Program-made: the position numbers and the translations under genes
Part shown: positions 53,046-64,000 of the stretch, in pieces
Numbering within the stretch: the stretch's first letter is position 1
How the letters are laid out: every line of letters starts with the position of its first letter
The notes under the pieces: model-generated
Seen by the model: only the letters and a program-made list of their open reading frames with translations
What the model was told of the DNA's origin: nothing
Database searches by the model: none
Source of the DNA: Chrysopilus asiliformis
Taxonomy: Eukaryota; Arthropoda; Insecta; Diptera; Rhagionidae
Reading direction: 5' to 3'
DNA: 64,000 nucleotides
Assembly (NCBI GenBank): GCA_964034945.1
Contig: OZ035962.1
Coordinates: forward strand, 52,694,231-52,758,230

Positions 53046-53577
53046 ACATTTTAATAATACGTAAGAAAATATATTTATAATTTGTTGAAGAATTATATTT
53101 TTTTTAAATGATAAGTGCATACTTGTAATGCATGAATAAAGTGCTTACATGTAAAGTTGCTAGTAAGGCCTTACTTTTCGCGGACATTCCTAAGTAAAAG
53201 TAATCGATGTGGTAACTGGACGAGTAATCAATGGTCATTACTTTTTTCGATTACGTAAGCGATTCAGTAAGCTCTAAATCCCCACTGGGAAACTAGTCAA
53301 ATATTTTCATTTTGACAGCTCTATTCTACGTACATTTCGGAATGAGGTGAATTTGGTGAATATAATTCCGAAACATAAACGTTTCGTTACCAGAATACGA
53401 TCTTTCGAACGTTTCGGATTTGGATTACGGAAAAAAACATTTCGGCGAGATTCGTAATCCGTAACGTAACGAAAAATCCGAAACGTTTCGATAATAGGCT
53501 CCCAGGTCCCCTCAGAATTATAAGGAAAGATCCACTTATTCAAATAAAAAAAAACGAATGTAAAATCTTAGAAAATG

Positions 53578-54185
53578 TGACAGTCGTGCGAATGCAATGT
53601 TAGGTTTTGTGAAGAGATGGTCTCGTGAGATCACTGACCCCTATGTCACGAAAATTTTGTATTGCTCTTTTATCCGTCCTATTCTAGAATATGCCTGCAT
53701 AGTGTGGTCACCTTTTTATTCAGTTCACTCCAACAGAATTGAGGCAGTTCAGAAGCGTTTTCTACGTTTCGCTCTACGTAACCTTTCTTGGGACGACAGG
53801 TTGATACTGCCACCATATCAAGATAGGCTCAGACTAATAAATTTGCCTACCCTTACTCAACGTAGAGAGACTCATCGAGTGTTATTCATTCAGGGTATCT
53901 TGTCTGGTAATGTTCAATCTCCCCAACTGCTTGAATCAATCAATATTAATGCTCGTTGTCGTGCCAATCGGAATTCTCGATTTATTTATGAACCTTTTCA
54001 TAGAACGAACTATGGTCAATATGAACCAATGGCTGCCATGTGTAAAGCTTACAATATAAATCAAAACATAGTTGACTTCAATTTAAGTAAATTTTGTATT
54101 AAAAAGAAATTGTACAATTAGTTGTTTGTTTCATCTTTATATATTCAGATGGTTTAATGTACCTGTTGAATCAATAAATAAATTG
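53578..54185 (+). pseudogene. CR1/Jockey LINE 3' fragment, 5'-truncated
   Basis: It reads RANAMLGFVKRWSREITDPY, YACIVWSPFYSVHSNRIEAV, QKRFLRFALRNLSWDD and ends FNLSKFCIKKKLYN, then a 3' UTR with TGAATCAATAAATAAAT. One continuous frame of 174 codons. It is the intact counterpart of 15720-16310 and shows what that copy lost. Confidence 0.9.
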
Positions 54186-54756
54186 TGTTCATTTAAAGTT
54201 GGGAAAAACCAAAAAAAATACTTTTTGGCAAAATTTAAAAAAAAATGCATTTCACTGCTCCCGCAAAGACAAATTTTGAATATATTGACCTAATTCATTT
54301 TTTTTAAACTCGACCGTTGATCAATTGATGAAATATACTTGTTTCCTTGGGTTACTCGGTTATCGAATTAAACTAATCTTTTACTTTTAATTAAACTTTT
54401 GTGAGACAATTTTTTTTTCTTTTTCTCTCTTTTTTTATATCAAGTAGCTCTTGCAAGTAAAATTGACATCTGGGCGAAAACATAACCTAAAATTTTCTGA
54501 GGAAATAAATCGCTACATTAAATTTAACCTTAAATTGTGTTGTACGAAGATTTGTGACAATTGTGTTTGTTTTAGCATTAGGCAGTGAAACTTTTTTACT
54601 AGATCTAAACCGTTGGAAAAATGCGCGCTACAAAAAAGTTAAAAATAAAGAAAATATTGCAGTCATGCATTTTTTTGTTGAGCGTTAAATTTCTTTTTTT
54701 ATTATTTTTAAAATAAAATAACAGCATATATCTTTAACATTCTGTTTGGTCTTTTA
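54186..54756. other. slit intron, no element seen
   Basis: AT-rich with homopolymer runs. Nothing recognisable. Confidence 0.5.
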
Positions 54757-55098
54757 TTACATGTTTGAAATTCTGTCTCGTGGTGTTGTGACTTTCCCCA
54801 GAAAACTGTCAGCAGCCTGAAACCAAGTTAATTTTGTCATGTACACATCATCTGGTCCTGCACCACTTTTTTTTGATTGATTCACCTTTTTTAATTCCCC
54901 CGCATAGATTGTCTTTATAGTTCTAATTTTATTTTTAACACCATCAACTGTAAAATTTTCATATGAGACTTCCCGCAAATGTTTATTTTTATACGAATTA
55001 CTCCCAATATCCCACAAAATACTGTATCTTTTATAAAGCTCAAGGAATTTTAGGGTAACTTCGTTTGTCCATTTCATTTGAGCCATTTCTAAAACCAA
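54757..55098 (-). CDS. MADF (Myb/SANT-like) domain protein, single short ORF
   Basis: The 113-residue ORF starts MVLEMAQMKWTNEVTLKFL, continues ELYKRYSILWDIGSNSYKNK and VSYENFTVDGVKNKIRTIK, and carries the conserved WF in KLTWFQAADSFLG. Spacing of Trp and aromatic residues fits a MADF domain, a DNA-binding fold in insect regulators and in accessory proteins of DNA transposons. No TIRs were found nearby. It could be an exon of a transposon gene, a retrocopy or an intronic gene. The frame is undamaged. Confidence 0.55.
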   Translation of the reverse strand: MVLEMAQMKWTNEVTLKFLELYKRYSILWDIGSNSYKNKHLREVSYENFTVDGVKNKIRTIKTIYAGELKKVNQSKKSGAGPDDVYMTKLTWFQAADSFLGKVTTPRDRISNM

Positions 55099-55479
55099 TT
55101 ATCAATTAAAAAACAAATTTCTTATGAAAATATACACAAAAAAAATTACCTCACAAAAGTCGGCAACCTTCTCCAGCGAAAACAGAAAACAAAATGAATT
55201 TAAACACACACATATATAACTGCTTCGTTTCCACACGCTTTTATGAGCATGTGTTGGAATCAAGTTGAAACAAAAGTAGGAGTGCCGTCTACTTTGAATC
55301 AAGTTGATTTGTCAGCAACTAACACATATGCGTGCGACGTACACAACGTCAAATATCGAGCATGTACGACTACTTGATTCAAGTAACTTGATCAATGACA
55401 ACGACGCTTAAATAAAAACTTAATGTTTGAGTAGACTTCTAGAAGTTTTGTTCTAGAATATTCTTTGTTCTAGAAACAA

Positions 55480-56400
55480 TTGTCGGTGCTCTCGGAACAA
55501 GAGGTTAGTAGCAACAAATATTCTTTTAACGACGTGGAAAATTCGTTGTCCAAATTTACGGGTGATGGCAACTATTCCATCACTAAATGGACAGCTACGT
55601 TTAAGGAATTCGCGATTACGATGAACTGGGGATCTCAGACTCGTCTTTTATATGCAAAAAGACTAATGAGCGGTACAGCCCAATTATTCCTTCGCCCAAT
55701 TGGTACAAGTTCCTGGCCAGACCTTAAAAATAAGTTTCTAAGTGAGTTCCAGAAAAATGTGACAAAAGCTGATATCCATGAGCAACTTTGCATGCGGCGT
55801 AAAAGAAAGGACGAAACATTCCAACAGTATGTTTTTTCAATGCAAGAAATTTCCTCCCACGCTGACATCGAAGAAGCGGACATGATCCATTATATTACCA
55901 ACGGAATAAACGATTCGGATAGCAACAAACTCATACTGCACAATGCCAACACACTACCCGATCTAAAACTTGCATTGGTCAAATACTCTAAATTTAAACA
56001 CCACCATAGATCTGCACAACCGGTTGGAAATCAAATACCACCACCAAACAAAAACTCTAAGCCAAATGAACGGTTTCGTCGAATGGTCAAGTATTTCAAT
56101 TGTAACGAAACGGGCCACGTCAGTTCGTTTTGTCCAAAATCTAAGCCGGAGAGAGGAGCATCCTTTGTCTGCGGTCAACAGGGGCAGAAATCATCACAGT
56201 GTACTCAACACTCCACCGCACCATCAACATCTTCGCATTTGCCAAATCACTCTTTTGAGGAGATATCCTTTAAATTTTTCAAGGATGACATCGAGGATAA
56301 TGTTGTTTCATCTTTAGTGGCACTCCTTGACTCCGGTAGCCCGTTTTGTGCGGCAGAAATACGTTTCCGATCACATGGTCGCCGAAAACGACAACAGTAA
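55480..56400 (+). pseudogene. Second Gypsy element: Gag and start of protease
   Basis: The frame opens at a TTG; the first Met is far inside (MNWGSQTR), so the true start may be lost. It holds a Ty3/Gypsy-type capsid (FTGDGNYSITKWTATFKEF, LCMRRKRKDETFQQYVFSM), a zinc knuckle (FNCNETGHVSSFCP), a second broken knuckle (FVCGQQGQKSSQCTQH) and a protease site ALLDSGSPF. The first Cys of the knuckle is changed (YFNC for C-x2-C). The frame ends by shift at 56400. A possible LTR lies at 55330-55470, without a partner. Confidence 0.75.
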
Positions 56401-57206
56401 TTCAAACTTCACGGGTATCAACGATAGTTTGTAGAGTAAAGTCTTTTATTAAATATAATAATAAATTATGTGTTTTGAATTTTTATATTGTGTCAGATCA
56501 AACCATGAATAACGGTATTGTTTTAGGAAGAGCTTTTATGAACCTTCTAAATATGCAGTTGGTGATGAAAAATGATGTACCGAAGCATAATGAATTAGGT
56601 TTGAAAAGAGGTAATAAATTCTGGGATCTCAAGTAAGAACCAAGGTATGTTGAATGTTCTTGATAATATTTGTGAACCTGATATATTAAACATCGAAATA
56701 TCCAATTCCTAAAAGCGTTAAAAATGTTCACCGTTTTTTGGGCCTTTGTTCGTTATTTCGAAAATTTTTTTTTTTTTTCATTAATTGCTAGACCGCTTTA
56801 TGATCTGCTTAAAAAGGATGTGGAATTTAAATTTGGCTCCCAAGAAATATTTGCTTTCGATACAAAAGCTCCGATTTTGGCCATTTATAATCCAAATGCT
56901 GAAAACTCAGACGCTAGCAGCCATGGCTTTGGAGCTATTTTACTACAAAAACAGGATGACAAGAAATTTCATCCCGTACTGTATTTTTCTAAGCGTTGCA
57001 CTGATGCAGAGAGAAGGTGCCATAGTTATGAGCTAGAGACACTAGCAATCATATATGCCTTGCGGAGATTCAGGGTCTATCTATTGGGGTTAAACTTTAA
57101 GATAGTGACCGATTGTCAAGCACTGACGTTGACTTTAAATAAAAAAACTTTTAAACCCCAGAATTTCGCGATGGGCACTGAACTACAGGTTTATAACTAT
57201 GCCTAG
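56401..57206 (+). pseudogene. Second Gypsy element: protease end and RNase H
   Basis: Protease end (GIVLGRAFMNLLNMQLVM) to 56636, then a large deletion removes RT. From 56724 the frame carries SLIARPLYDLLKKDVEF and RNase H (NSDASSHGFGAILLQKQDD, AERRCHSYELETLAIIYALR, IVTDCQALTLTLNKK). The expected first Asp context (TDAS) reads SDAS. Confidence 0.8.
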
Positions 57207-57335
57207 GTGAGAATGTCGACGCGCTCAGTAGTAATTCCAATATAAATATTACCGGTATCTGATAATGAGAGACATCCGAAAATGGTTTCTTTGTGAAAAC
57301 ACAAACGTGAACTTTAATTCTATGTTCCTGAAAGC

Positions 57336-57970
57336 ATGGAGTCACGCATAATTCAGGCGCACCATAACCATAAGAGGCATTTAGGGACAGAGAAATGCTA
57401 TGATTACATCAAGCAGACATATTGGTTCCCTAAAATGAAAGACAAGATAAAGTCACATATAAAAAGGTGTCTAAAGTGTGCATATTACTCACCTAATTCG
57501 GGTAAAGTACAGGGAACTTTACACAATATTCCGAAGGGAGACTTACCGTTTGATACCTTGCACATCGACCATTACGGGCCATTGCCTCAAACCTTTCGGA
57601 AGAAAAAATACGTATTCCTTGTAATCGACGGATTAACCAAAAGCACACAAACAAAAGAAGAAGTCGAGTGTCTTGAATCTTATTTTAATATTTCGATCGT
57701 ATTGTCTAAGATCGGGGTACGTTATTCACGTCACAGGAATTTTCTGATTTTTTTAAAAATAACAATATTTTATATACTAAAATAGCAACATTAATTCCAC
57801 AATCAAATGGGCAAGTGGAGCGCATAAATCGCATCATTACATCAATGCCAGCTACAACAGCAGAATCGGACAGTACGGGAAATTGGCACAAAAATTTAAC
57901 TAAAAAAGAATTCGCGTTAAATAATACATTTAGAAAACTAGTCCAAGTTTTTTACTCTTCGGTATAAAAC
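57336..57970 (+). pseudogene. Second Gypsy element: integrase
   Basis: HHCC zinc finger (HHNHKRHLGTEKCYDYI, RCLKCAYYSPNSGK), first Asp in FDTLHIDHYGPLP, then a frameshift near 57690. A Glu context NGQVERINRIITSM appears near 57810. The middle Asp is lost (around 57715-57790). The relic fades out near 58100. Confidence 0.8.
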
Positions 57971-58606
57971 AGAAAGGATAAATTTATGATAATCTAAAAG
58001 AATTTTTAGACAAAAATAACAGAACTGATTGCGATATATTCGATATAGGAAGAAAAACTAGTGACTCAATAAAAATTTCTCAAGAATACAACAAAAGAAA
58101 ATATGACAACTGCAAGAGTTGTTGCCTAGTGAGTTGTTGCCTAGTGAGTTGTTGTCTAATAAAATTATAATTTTGAGTGCTTAGAAATTACTTTCATACG
58201 AAGTGTCTTGCTGTGTCGATAGCTCACATTTCGCTGTCCTGGTGATTATAAAATTGTCATCGTAGTTTTGCGCAGTCTTCTTTTTTTTTCGTAAAAACTT
58301 TTAAAACTTTTTGACAATTTCACACAATTACACATACATCTATTGAAAAAGACAATTATCACTTTGCCGCGCTTTTTACTGTCGTTGATCGACATTGTTT
58401 ATAAAAATTTTAAAACATAAACATTTCAAATTTTGACATTTCTGCGTGTTGTCAGTGTGAAATTTTTGAAAATTTGGCCGCTTCTGTGCTTCAAACCTTT
58501 CTAAACGATAACAGCGCCAACGGGATTTTTGGTAATCATTAACATTTGATACGCACAGCAAACAAATTACATAAAACAATTTACGTGAAATCGCAAAGCA
58601 AAAACT

Positions 58607-59554
58607 ATGTCATTTGCTAGTAATTCTTTTTGCGACCCAAAATGTGGAAAATGTGGAGAGGTGGAGTCAAGATCCAGTAGATTTATAGCATGTGATGGAC
58701 CTTGTTATCGGTCCTATCATTTAAAGTGCTACCAACTGCCTACTTCGACATTGGATACATGTGCTAAATCGTCGAATGTGACTTTTAGATGCGACAAATG
58801 CAACAATATTACTTTAAGCGATGTCTTAACTATATTAAAATCTCAAACTCTTCAAATCGATACTTTAAAAACTGATTACACTGCGAAACTTGAGACGTTA
58901 ACCTCTAAAATGGATGCGATTTCTGACTTACTAAATACGACGTTGAATAATATAAACAATAAAAGTATCACCAAAAAAAATAGGCAAAATCCAACCAAAA
59001 GTTTTGTCCACGTTGACTTAAATGAGCCGCGCAGTTCCAAATCTGGGATTCCTTTGGAAAATGCTGATGCAGGACGTCCACTTGGCACGGAACAAAAATC
59101 AGCGTCGTTACCTGATGGTGGCGTCGAATCGGTTGAAGATCTCGCAGAGCACGAAAAAACGGACTCGGGAATTAGTCAAGTGGTTGATGTTGTCGCCAAA
59201 ACTGCTATCTCTTCGATAACAACACTGAAAACAGTCAGCCGACCAAGGGTATTGTTCTTATCCAGACTGGATCCCTCAACGACAACAGACGACGTACTTG
59301 GTTTCCTCCAATCAAATTATAAATTTAAAGATGGCGATAAAATTGCATCGTCCAAGTTTATGCAAAAACCTGGGTCAACTATATCGTCATTTAAAGTTTT
59401 TCTACCAGAATATTGCTTTGCGGATCTAATAAACGGGAATTTTTGGCCTTCTGATATGATTGTCAAGGAGTTTCAGCCTAGAAATCTTAAAACGCACTTC
59501 AAGGGAAATTCAAAAAACGGAGTACTCGCATCTCCTGCTACTACCAAAACGTAG
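58607..59554 (+). CDS. LINE ORF1 protein with PHD finger (315 aa)
   Basis: Open from ATG to stop. N-terminal PHD-type zinc finger: CGKCGEVESRSSRFIAC, YRSYHLKC, FRCDKCNN. Then a coiled-coil-like stretch (LKTDYTAKLETLTSKMDAI), an acidic and Ser-rich middle, and a C-terminal domain (RVLFLSRLDPSTTTDDVL, FWPSDMIVKEFQPRN) shared with the ORF1 at 45691. PHD fingers are known in ORF1 of CR1-clade LINEs. It overlaps the start of ORF2 by a few bases. The 5' UTR lies at about 58130-58606. Confidence 0.85.
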   Translation: MSFASNSFCDPKCGKCGEVESRSSRFIACDGPCYRSYHLKCYQLPTSTLDTCAKSSNVTFRCDKCNNITLSDVLTILKSQTLQIDTLKTDYTAKLETLTSKMDAISDLLNTTLNNINNKSITKKNRQNPTKSFVHVDLNEPRSSKSGIPLENADAGRPLGTEQKSASLPDGGVESVEDLAEHEKTDSGISQVVDVVAKTAISSITTLKTVSRPRVLFLSRLDPSTTTDDVLGFLQSNYKFKDGDKIASSKFMQKPGSTISSFKVFLPEYCFADLINGNFWPSDMIVKEFQPRNLKTHFKGNSKNGVLASPATTKT

Positions 59555-62380
59555 GCGGGATTCGTACAAAAATTCCTCAGCTGTTCTGCGCATCGACTGG
59601 ATGCGACTTTGACGTAGTGTGCTTCACTGAGACATGGTTAAATGCCAGCTTTCTGAACAACGAACTTTTTAGTTCTGATTTTACTGTCTTTCGACGTGAC
59701 AGACACTGTTCCTACAATGCTACAGTTGGAGGTGGCGTTCTCTGTGCTATTCGTTCGTCGTTGGACTCTTGTATTGTATTGTCAACGTGCCTGACGTTCT
59801 AGAATTGGAGTTTTTACGTGTCAAACTTAAATTATGCTTACGCAACATCTTTGTAATAATCTTCTACACTGCGCCGTCATCTCAAATCGAAATCTACCAT
59901 ACATTTAATAGAGGAATCCAATTTGTGCTGGACCTAATGAATCCTGAAGATGACATTTTAATTTTTGGTGATTTTAACTTGCCATCAGTCTCCTGGTCTA
60001 CATGTGACGACGAGAGTTTCCTTATTCCGAGTACTTCATCTCAAGCTGAATCTGCATTCCTGGATGAACTATACTCACACAATATTTGCCAAGTTAATAG
60101 CATACTCAATGCAAATGGTCGCGTTTTGGACCTCATATTTACGTCAGATGCTTCTTCTTTGGTTGTGAGCACCTGAATCTCTCCAATCCTGCCAGCGAGT
60201 GGTCATCATCCAGCGTTAACTTGTTTCTTGCATACTGATTGTTCACTTTCAAGTAGTCTTTTTTGTAATATTCAAGATTTTAATTTTCGAAAAACTAACT
60301 TTTCAGAAATGTCTAAGCTTTTTGACATGGTTAATTGGGACGTGGTCTTAAATGAAGCAAATATTGACATTGCAAATTCTAAATTTTATATGATTGTTTT
60401 TGAAATTTTAAATTTGACAGTACCCTACTTTACGAAGAAAAATCTTCTAACACGTCCTAAATGGTTTAATACTGAAATTGTACATCTGCGAAACCTAAAA
60501 ACGAAACACTGGAAGAGATTTGTTGAGTCCCAATGTGAGTACGATTTCAAAATTTACTGTTATTTTAAGGACAAATTCCTTTCTTCTGCTAGCCAAGCTT
60601 ATGATAGCTATGTGTCGAGCATGAAAACCAAATTAAAACGTGATCCAAAAAGTTTTTGGAATTTTATTAATAGTAAGAGAAACGTCGACGGTTACCCGAC
60701 GTCATTATTTTTGAAAAATTTTAATTCTGACAACTCTGAGGAAATCTGTAACTTGTTTGCAGATCTTTTTCAAGGCGCGTTTAGTGATAATTTAAACTGT
60801 GATATTGGTGAGCAATATTTTGATTTCTTGACTAAAATACCTTTAACTACCTTGACCATGAAGAATTTGAGCATTGACGAGCATACTATCTGTGAATCAA
60901 TAAATATACTTGACTTAAATTATTCGTCTGATCCCGATGACGTCCCCGCCGCCGTGCTTAAGTATTGTAATAATAGTTTTGTCAAACCACTTATTTATTT
61001 ATTTAATTTATCTCTTCGTGATGGGATTTTCCCTCATATTTGGAAAGCATCTTATATAATCCCAATCCACAAAAAAGGCAATAGATCGAATGTTGCAAAT
61101 TATAGACCTATTGCTAAATTGTCATCCATTCCTAAACTATTTGAGTCTATTATCTGTTTCATATAAGCTCTATCATTACTCCGCAGCAACACGGATTTCT
61201 AAAAGGTCGATCTACTGAAACAAATTTAGTTCAATTTACATCTTTCTGCTGCAGTTCAATTTACATCTTTCTGAATCAATGGGCTGCAGGTCGACTGCAT
61301 ATATACTGATTTAGCCAAAGCATTTGACTCAATTTCGCATAAAATTTTGTTGTTTAAGCTTTCTGCTCTGGGTTTTCCCCCACTATTTCTCAAGTGGTTA
61401 AACTCTTACCTTTGTAATCGTACTCAAAGAGTTTGTTTTCGAGGGATAACTTCGAAAACTATATATAATATTTCTGGTGTACCTCAGGGAAGCCATCTGG
61501 GTCCGATGCTTTTCGTGTTATATGTGAATGACATTTATTTGATTATAAAAAATAGCTCTATTTTGCTCTTTGCTGACGATATGAAAATATACCGCCCTAT
61601 TCGTGACATAAATGACTGTGTACTTTTATCGAATGACTTTGAAAATTTTTATGTGTGGTGTAAAAAAACTGTATGTTACTAAACGTTGACAAGTGCTCTG
61701 TCCTTAGTTATGGTAGGAAGAAAAGATTTTTATTTTATGACTATACCCATGAAGGGACTGATCTGATCAGGCTTCAACAAATTAAGGACCTTGGTGTAAT
61801 TTTTGACGTTTCTCTTACTTTTGTTGATCATATAAATTCGATTTTGAGTCGAGCTAATTCCCTCATGGGCTGTATCAAGAGGTGGTCTAAGGAATTTTCT
61901 GACCCTTTTGTCACCAAATCCTTATACTGCTCTCTGGTTCGTCCAATATTAGAATATTGTTCTGTAGTTTGGGACCCTTTCTATGCGATACATTGTGATC
62001 GGATAGAAATGGTGCAAAGGAGATTTAGTCGTTTTGCGCTGAAGGGACTGCCCTGGAACAACGTCTTAAGTCTACCTCCTTATGCAGATCGACTTGCGCT
62101 GCTAAATTTAAAAAGCTTAAAAGAAAGAAGGAGTATCACAAAGACTACCTTTATGTTCAAATTGTTAACGGGACTGATTAGCTCGCCTCAAATATTAGAA
62201 AATATATCTATACTTGCTCCTTCTCGTCCACGTAGATGTCATAATTTTCTTCATGTTGCTATGCATCGTACAAACTATGGTCTTAACGAACCTATATCCA
62301 ACATATGCCGTAATTTCAATTTGAAATTTGAAAATATTGATTTTAACAATAGTTTGGAGCTTCTGAAGAGTAAGCTTTAA
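59530..62380 (+). pseudogene. LINE ORF2: endonuclease-RT, frameshifted
   Basis: It starts YYQNVGGIRTKIPQLF, then CFTETWLNASF, FRRDRHCS, FGDFNLPSVSW (endonuclease). RT: YRPIAKLSSIPKLFESII, SGVPQGSHLGPMLF and LLFADDMKIY with intact FADD. C-terminus KRWSKEFSDPFVTKSLYCSL. Frame changes near 59790, 60180, 61160, 61320 and 61680. A direct duplication of about 24 bp (GTTCAATTTACATCTTTCTG) at 61226 and 61250 breaks the RT. The 3' end with ATAAATAAATGACG is near 62450. Confidence 0.9.
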
Positions 62381-62454
62381 TATGTTATTGTAAATAATTT
62401 TAATCAGTAATCAGTATTTTGATGAAATTTGTAAATAAATAAATGACGATGCGC

Positions 62455-62946
62455 ATAAGACTCCTGTGAAAACTTTTGCCCAAAAGCCATAGCCGAACAA
62501 GGTACTGAAAACTGCCCTGAGACCGATTGATCTGAAATTTTTACCAGACGTTGGTATTGATGCAAGTACCTTTTGACGAAATTTTTAACCATGTAAACCC
62601 CTTATAACGGTCGGAAGGGGGGAGGGAAGCAAAATCTTAAAACTTAATTTTCTTGAGAACCGCTTGTCCGATTTAAAAAAAAATATATATGTTGTAGTGA
62701 CGCATCCGACAATGTTGTGAAAAAAGTATAAAAAAAACTTTGAACATTAAAAATAGAATCTTGTATCTTCTGATCCACTGAACCGATTTCGATCCCGCTT
62801 TCGCCATTTGCTTGTAAATAATGAAAGGAATATTTTAGTTACAACAGTTTACCTTCCCCTCTCACTTCAAACCCTTTCTCCTTGTATTTTTTGATCCACT
62901 GAATAGTACCCGTTTCGGCATTCAAGGGACATTAATATGTAAAATA
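62455..62946 (-). repeat. Helitron-type interior, shared with 36680-37150
   Basis: ATGTTGTAGTGACGCATCCG, GAGAACCGCTTGTCCGATTT and CAGACGTTGGTATTGATGCA match the other region in inverted orientation. The second half (62746-62946) has TCTTCTGATCCACTGAACCG, typical of the same class of elements. It holds no gene. Confidence 0.6.
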
Positions 62947-63439
62947 CTAGCTTGCATACCCGTCGTTGTCGGGTTAAGTTTTTTCAAAATTTTTTTTTAT
63001 GGTCTACTATATGTTGGAGCTAAACTTCAGGCCAATCGGCTCGGGAGTTTCCTCGCGAAAGGGTAACATAGAGGAAGAGCTAAGTTTCGAGATCACCTTA
63101 CCACCTGCCCTTACTCTACCACCTCTCGGGCTACTTTTTAATGAGTCTCTGTTGGGGCCCCGACGAACATCTATGCCAAATTTCAGGCCAATCGGTTCAG
63201 TAGTTTCCCCGTGAAAGAGTAACATAGCGCAAAAACTAAGTTTCGAAATCTCTTTACCCCCTACCCTTACTCCTCCCACCCCTCGCGCTACTTTTCCGTA
63301 TGCCAGAACTACCACAGTTGGAACCAGAACTACCACAGACACTCATGCCAAATTTCAAGTCAATCGGTTCAGCCGTTTTTGCGTGAAAGAGGAACAGACA
63401 GACAGACAGACACCAACTCATTTTTATATATTAGTATGA
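62947..63439 (-). mobile_element. Helitron-5, complete non-autonomous, 493 bp
   Basis: On the minus strand it starts TCATACTAATATATAAAAAT after A and ends GGGTATGCAAGCTAG before T. A short hairpin CCCG-ACAACGA-CGGG lies 8 bases before CTAG. A GTCT simple repeat lies next to the 5' end. The body holds two and a half imperfect repeats of about 150-165 bp starting AAATTTCAGGCCAATCGG. Confidence 0.8.
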
Positions 63440-63979
63440 TTTATAAATTCTGGAACAAAAACTTTTGCTATGAAATTCTAAAAAAATATTCCCGTGACAA
63501 AAAATCAAAAAGAAACATCTTGCATTTTTCGATAAAAAAATAATTTCATACATTGAATTACCGAAAACTCGTTAGTTTTCGAGAAAATCGCAAAAAAAAG
63601 ATTTTTTTTAAATAACGGTATATCTCAATACCTGTTTGAGATATCGAGTTCTAGTAAAAGACAAAAGTGTAGAAAATTTTAGTAATACTGCAAATACGTA
63701 GTTTCGGAGTAAATGGCAAAAAAAAGAAATTACGATTTTTAAAAAGTCGCCATTTTGGTTACATTCGGTTAACGGATTTCCACCAAAAGTTGATAGGATC
63801 GTCCCACTCTTTTTTGTACACAGATAAATTTTGTACACAGACTAACAGACAGAAAGGCTTTTTTTGTAATAAAGCTCCAATCGACTCAGGAGTGCTCAGG
63901 AAATGTTTTTAAGGAAAATTAAGAGGTGGAAATTTTTCATGAATACAATATTCTACGAGTATTATCTATAGGTTATAAA
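63440..63979 (+). repeat. Repeat A copy 4
   Basis: Inverted partner of 34137-34679, bounded by the same Helitron 5' end and the same INE-like 3' end. It includes GGTTAACGGATTTCCACCAA and CCTAAGTATT-free AT-rich ends. Function unknown. Confidence 0.8.
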
Positions 63980-64000
63980 CATAACAAAAGCTATAATTGC
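63980..64000 (-). mobile_element. INE-1-like element, copy 8, cut by window end
   Basis: CATAACAAAAGCTATAATTGC is the first 21 bases of the reversed family end. Confidence 0.7.

Larger units (their letters stand above)
50035..53502. mobile_element. Harbinger-3 element, 3.5 kb, with nested insertions
   Basis: TIRs GGGGCCTATTCTCGAAACGT (left) and GGAGCCTATTATCGAAACGT (right, other strand). The target duplication is CAG (50032-50034, 53503-53505). Subterminal CGAAACGTTTCGGA palindromes occur several times at 50050-50290 and 53390-53490. Inside are a Myb/SANT-like ORF, an I/LOA LINE (50505-52160) and a tRNA-like SINE. No transposase remains. Confidence 0.85.

Overview
The window comes from an insect nuclear genome. 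Three minus-strand exons of slit (sli), the secreted axon-guidance ligand, can be read: 47123-47643 (last leucine-rich-repeat cap and EGF 1-3), 17399-18396 (EGF 4-6 and laminin G domain) and 17188-17344 (EGF 7). Their splice sites and phases agree. Almost everything else lies in slit introns and is transposable element (TE) sequence, much of it nested. The order of insect is not resolved. The AT-rich, TE-swollen introns fit many large-genome insects. The N-terminal part of slit and the C-terminal cystine-knot exon were not found and probably lie outside the window.

Layout, left to right. 1-3503: a decayed Copia element split by a Helitron that carries about eleven 120-bp tandem units and a pogo-like MITE. 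3504-8245: a dispersed repeat (Repeat A) split by a 4.4-kb terminal-inverted-repeat (TIR) element, itself holding a second TIR element and a mariner deletion derivative. 8246-16310: one CR1/Jockey-group LINE broken by a hAT-like MITE, a Helitron and a full-length, apparently intact Copia element (10565-15038). 17188-18396: two slit exons, followed by a decayed Tc1 copy. 20794-32240: a Gypsy-type element with gag, protease, RT, RNase H and an env-like gene, split by INE-like elements and two Harbinger elements. 32246-37296: INE-like copies, Repeat A, a Helitron candidate and large foldback structures. 37391-46902: LINE fragments, a RepHel (Helitron replicase-helicase) N-terminus, a nearly whole minus-strand CR1/Jockey LINE with a second LINE inserted in it, and a canonical Helitron 3' end. 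47123-47643: slit exon. 47930-58100: a foldback interrupted by an INE-like element, a mariner deletion derivative, a 3.5-kb Harbinger element holding a LINE and a tRNA-like SINE, a CR1 fragment, a MADF-domain ORF and a second Gypsy relic. 58607-64000: another CR1 LINE with a PHD-finger ORF1, then Helitron, Repeat A and the edge of another INE-like copy.

The only coding parts that look functional are the slit exons and the Copia gag-pol. The Copia LTRs differ by one substitution and one 21-bp deletion. The most interesting structural observations are an INE-1/Helentron-like family with a 3' hairpin and a GTCC/GTCT core; two Harbinger elements flanked by CAG rather than TWA; a TIR element with subterminal GAAGCGCTTC palindromes; an inverted pair of identical composites at 34.1 and 63.4 kb; and a pogo-like insertion whose empty site is also in the window. 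No database search was possible, so family names rest on motif recognition and terminal structures.
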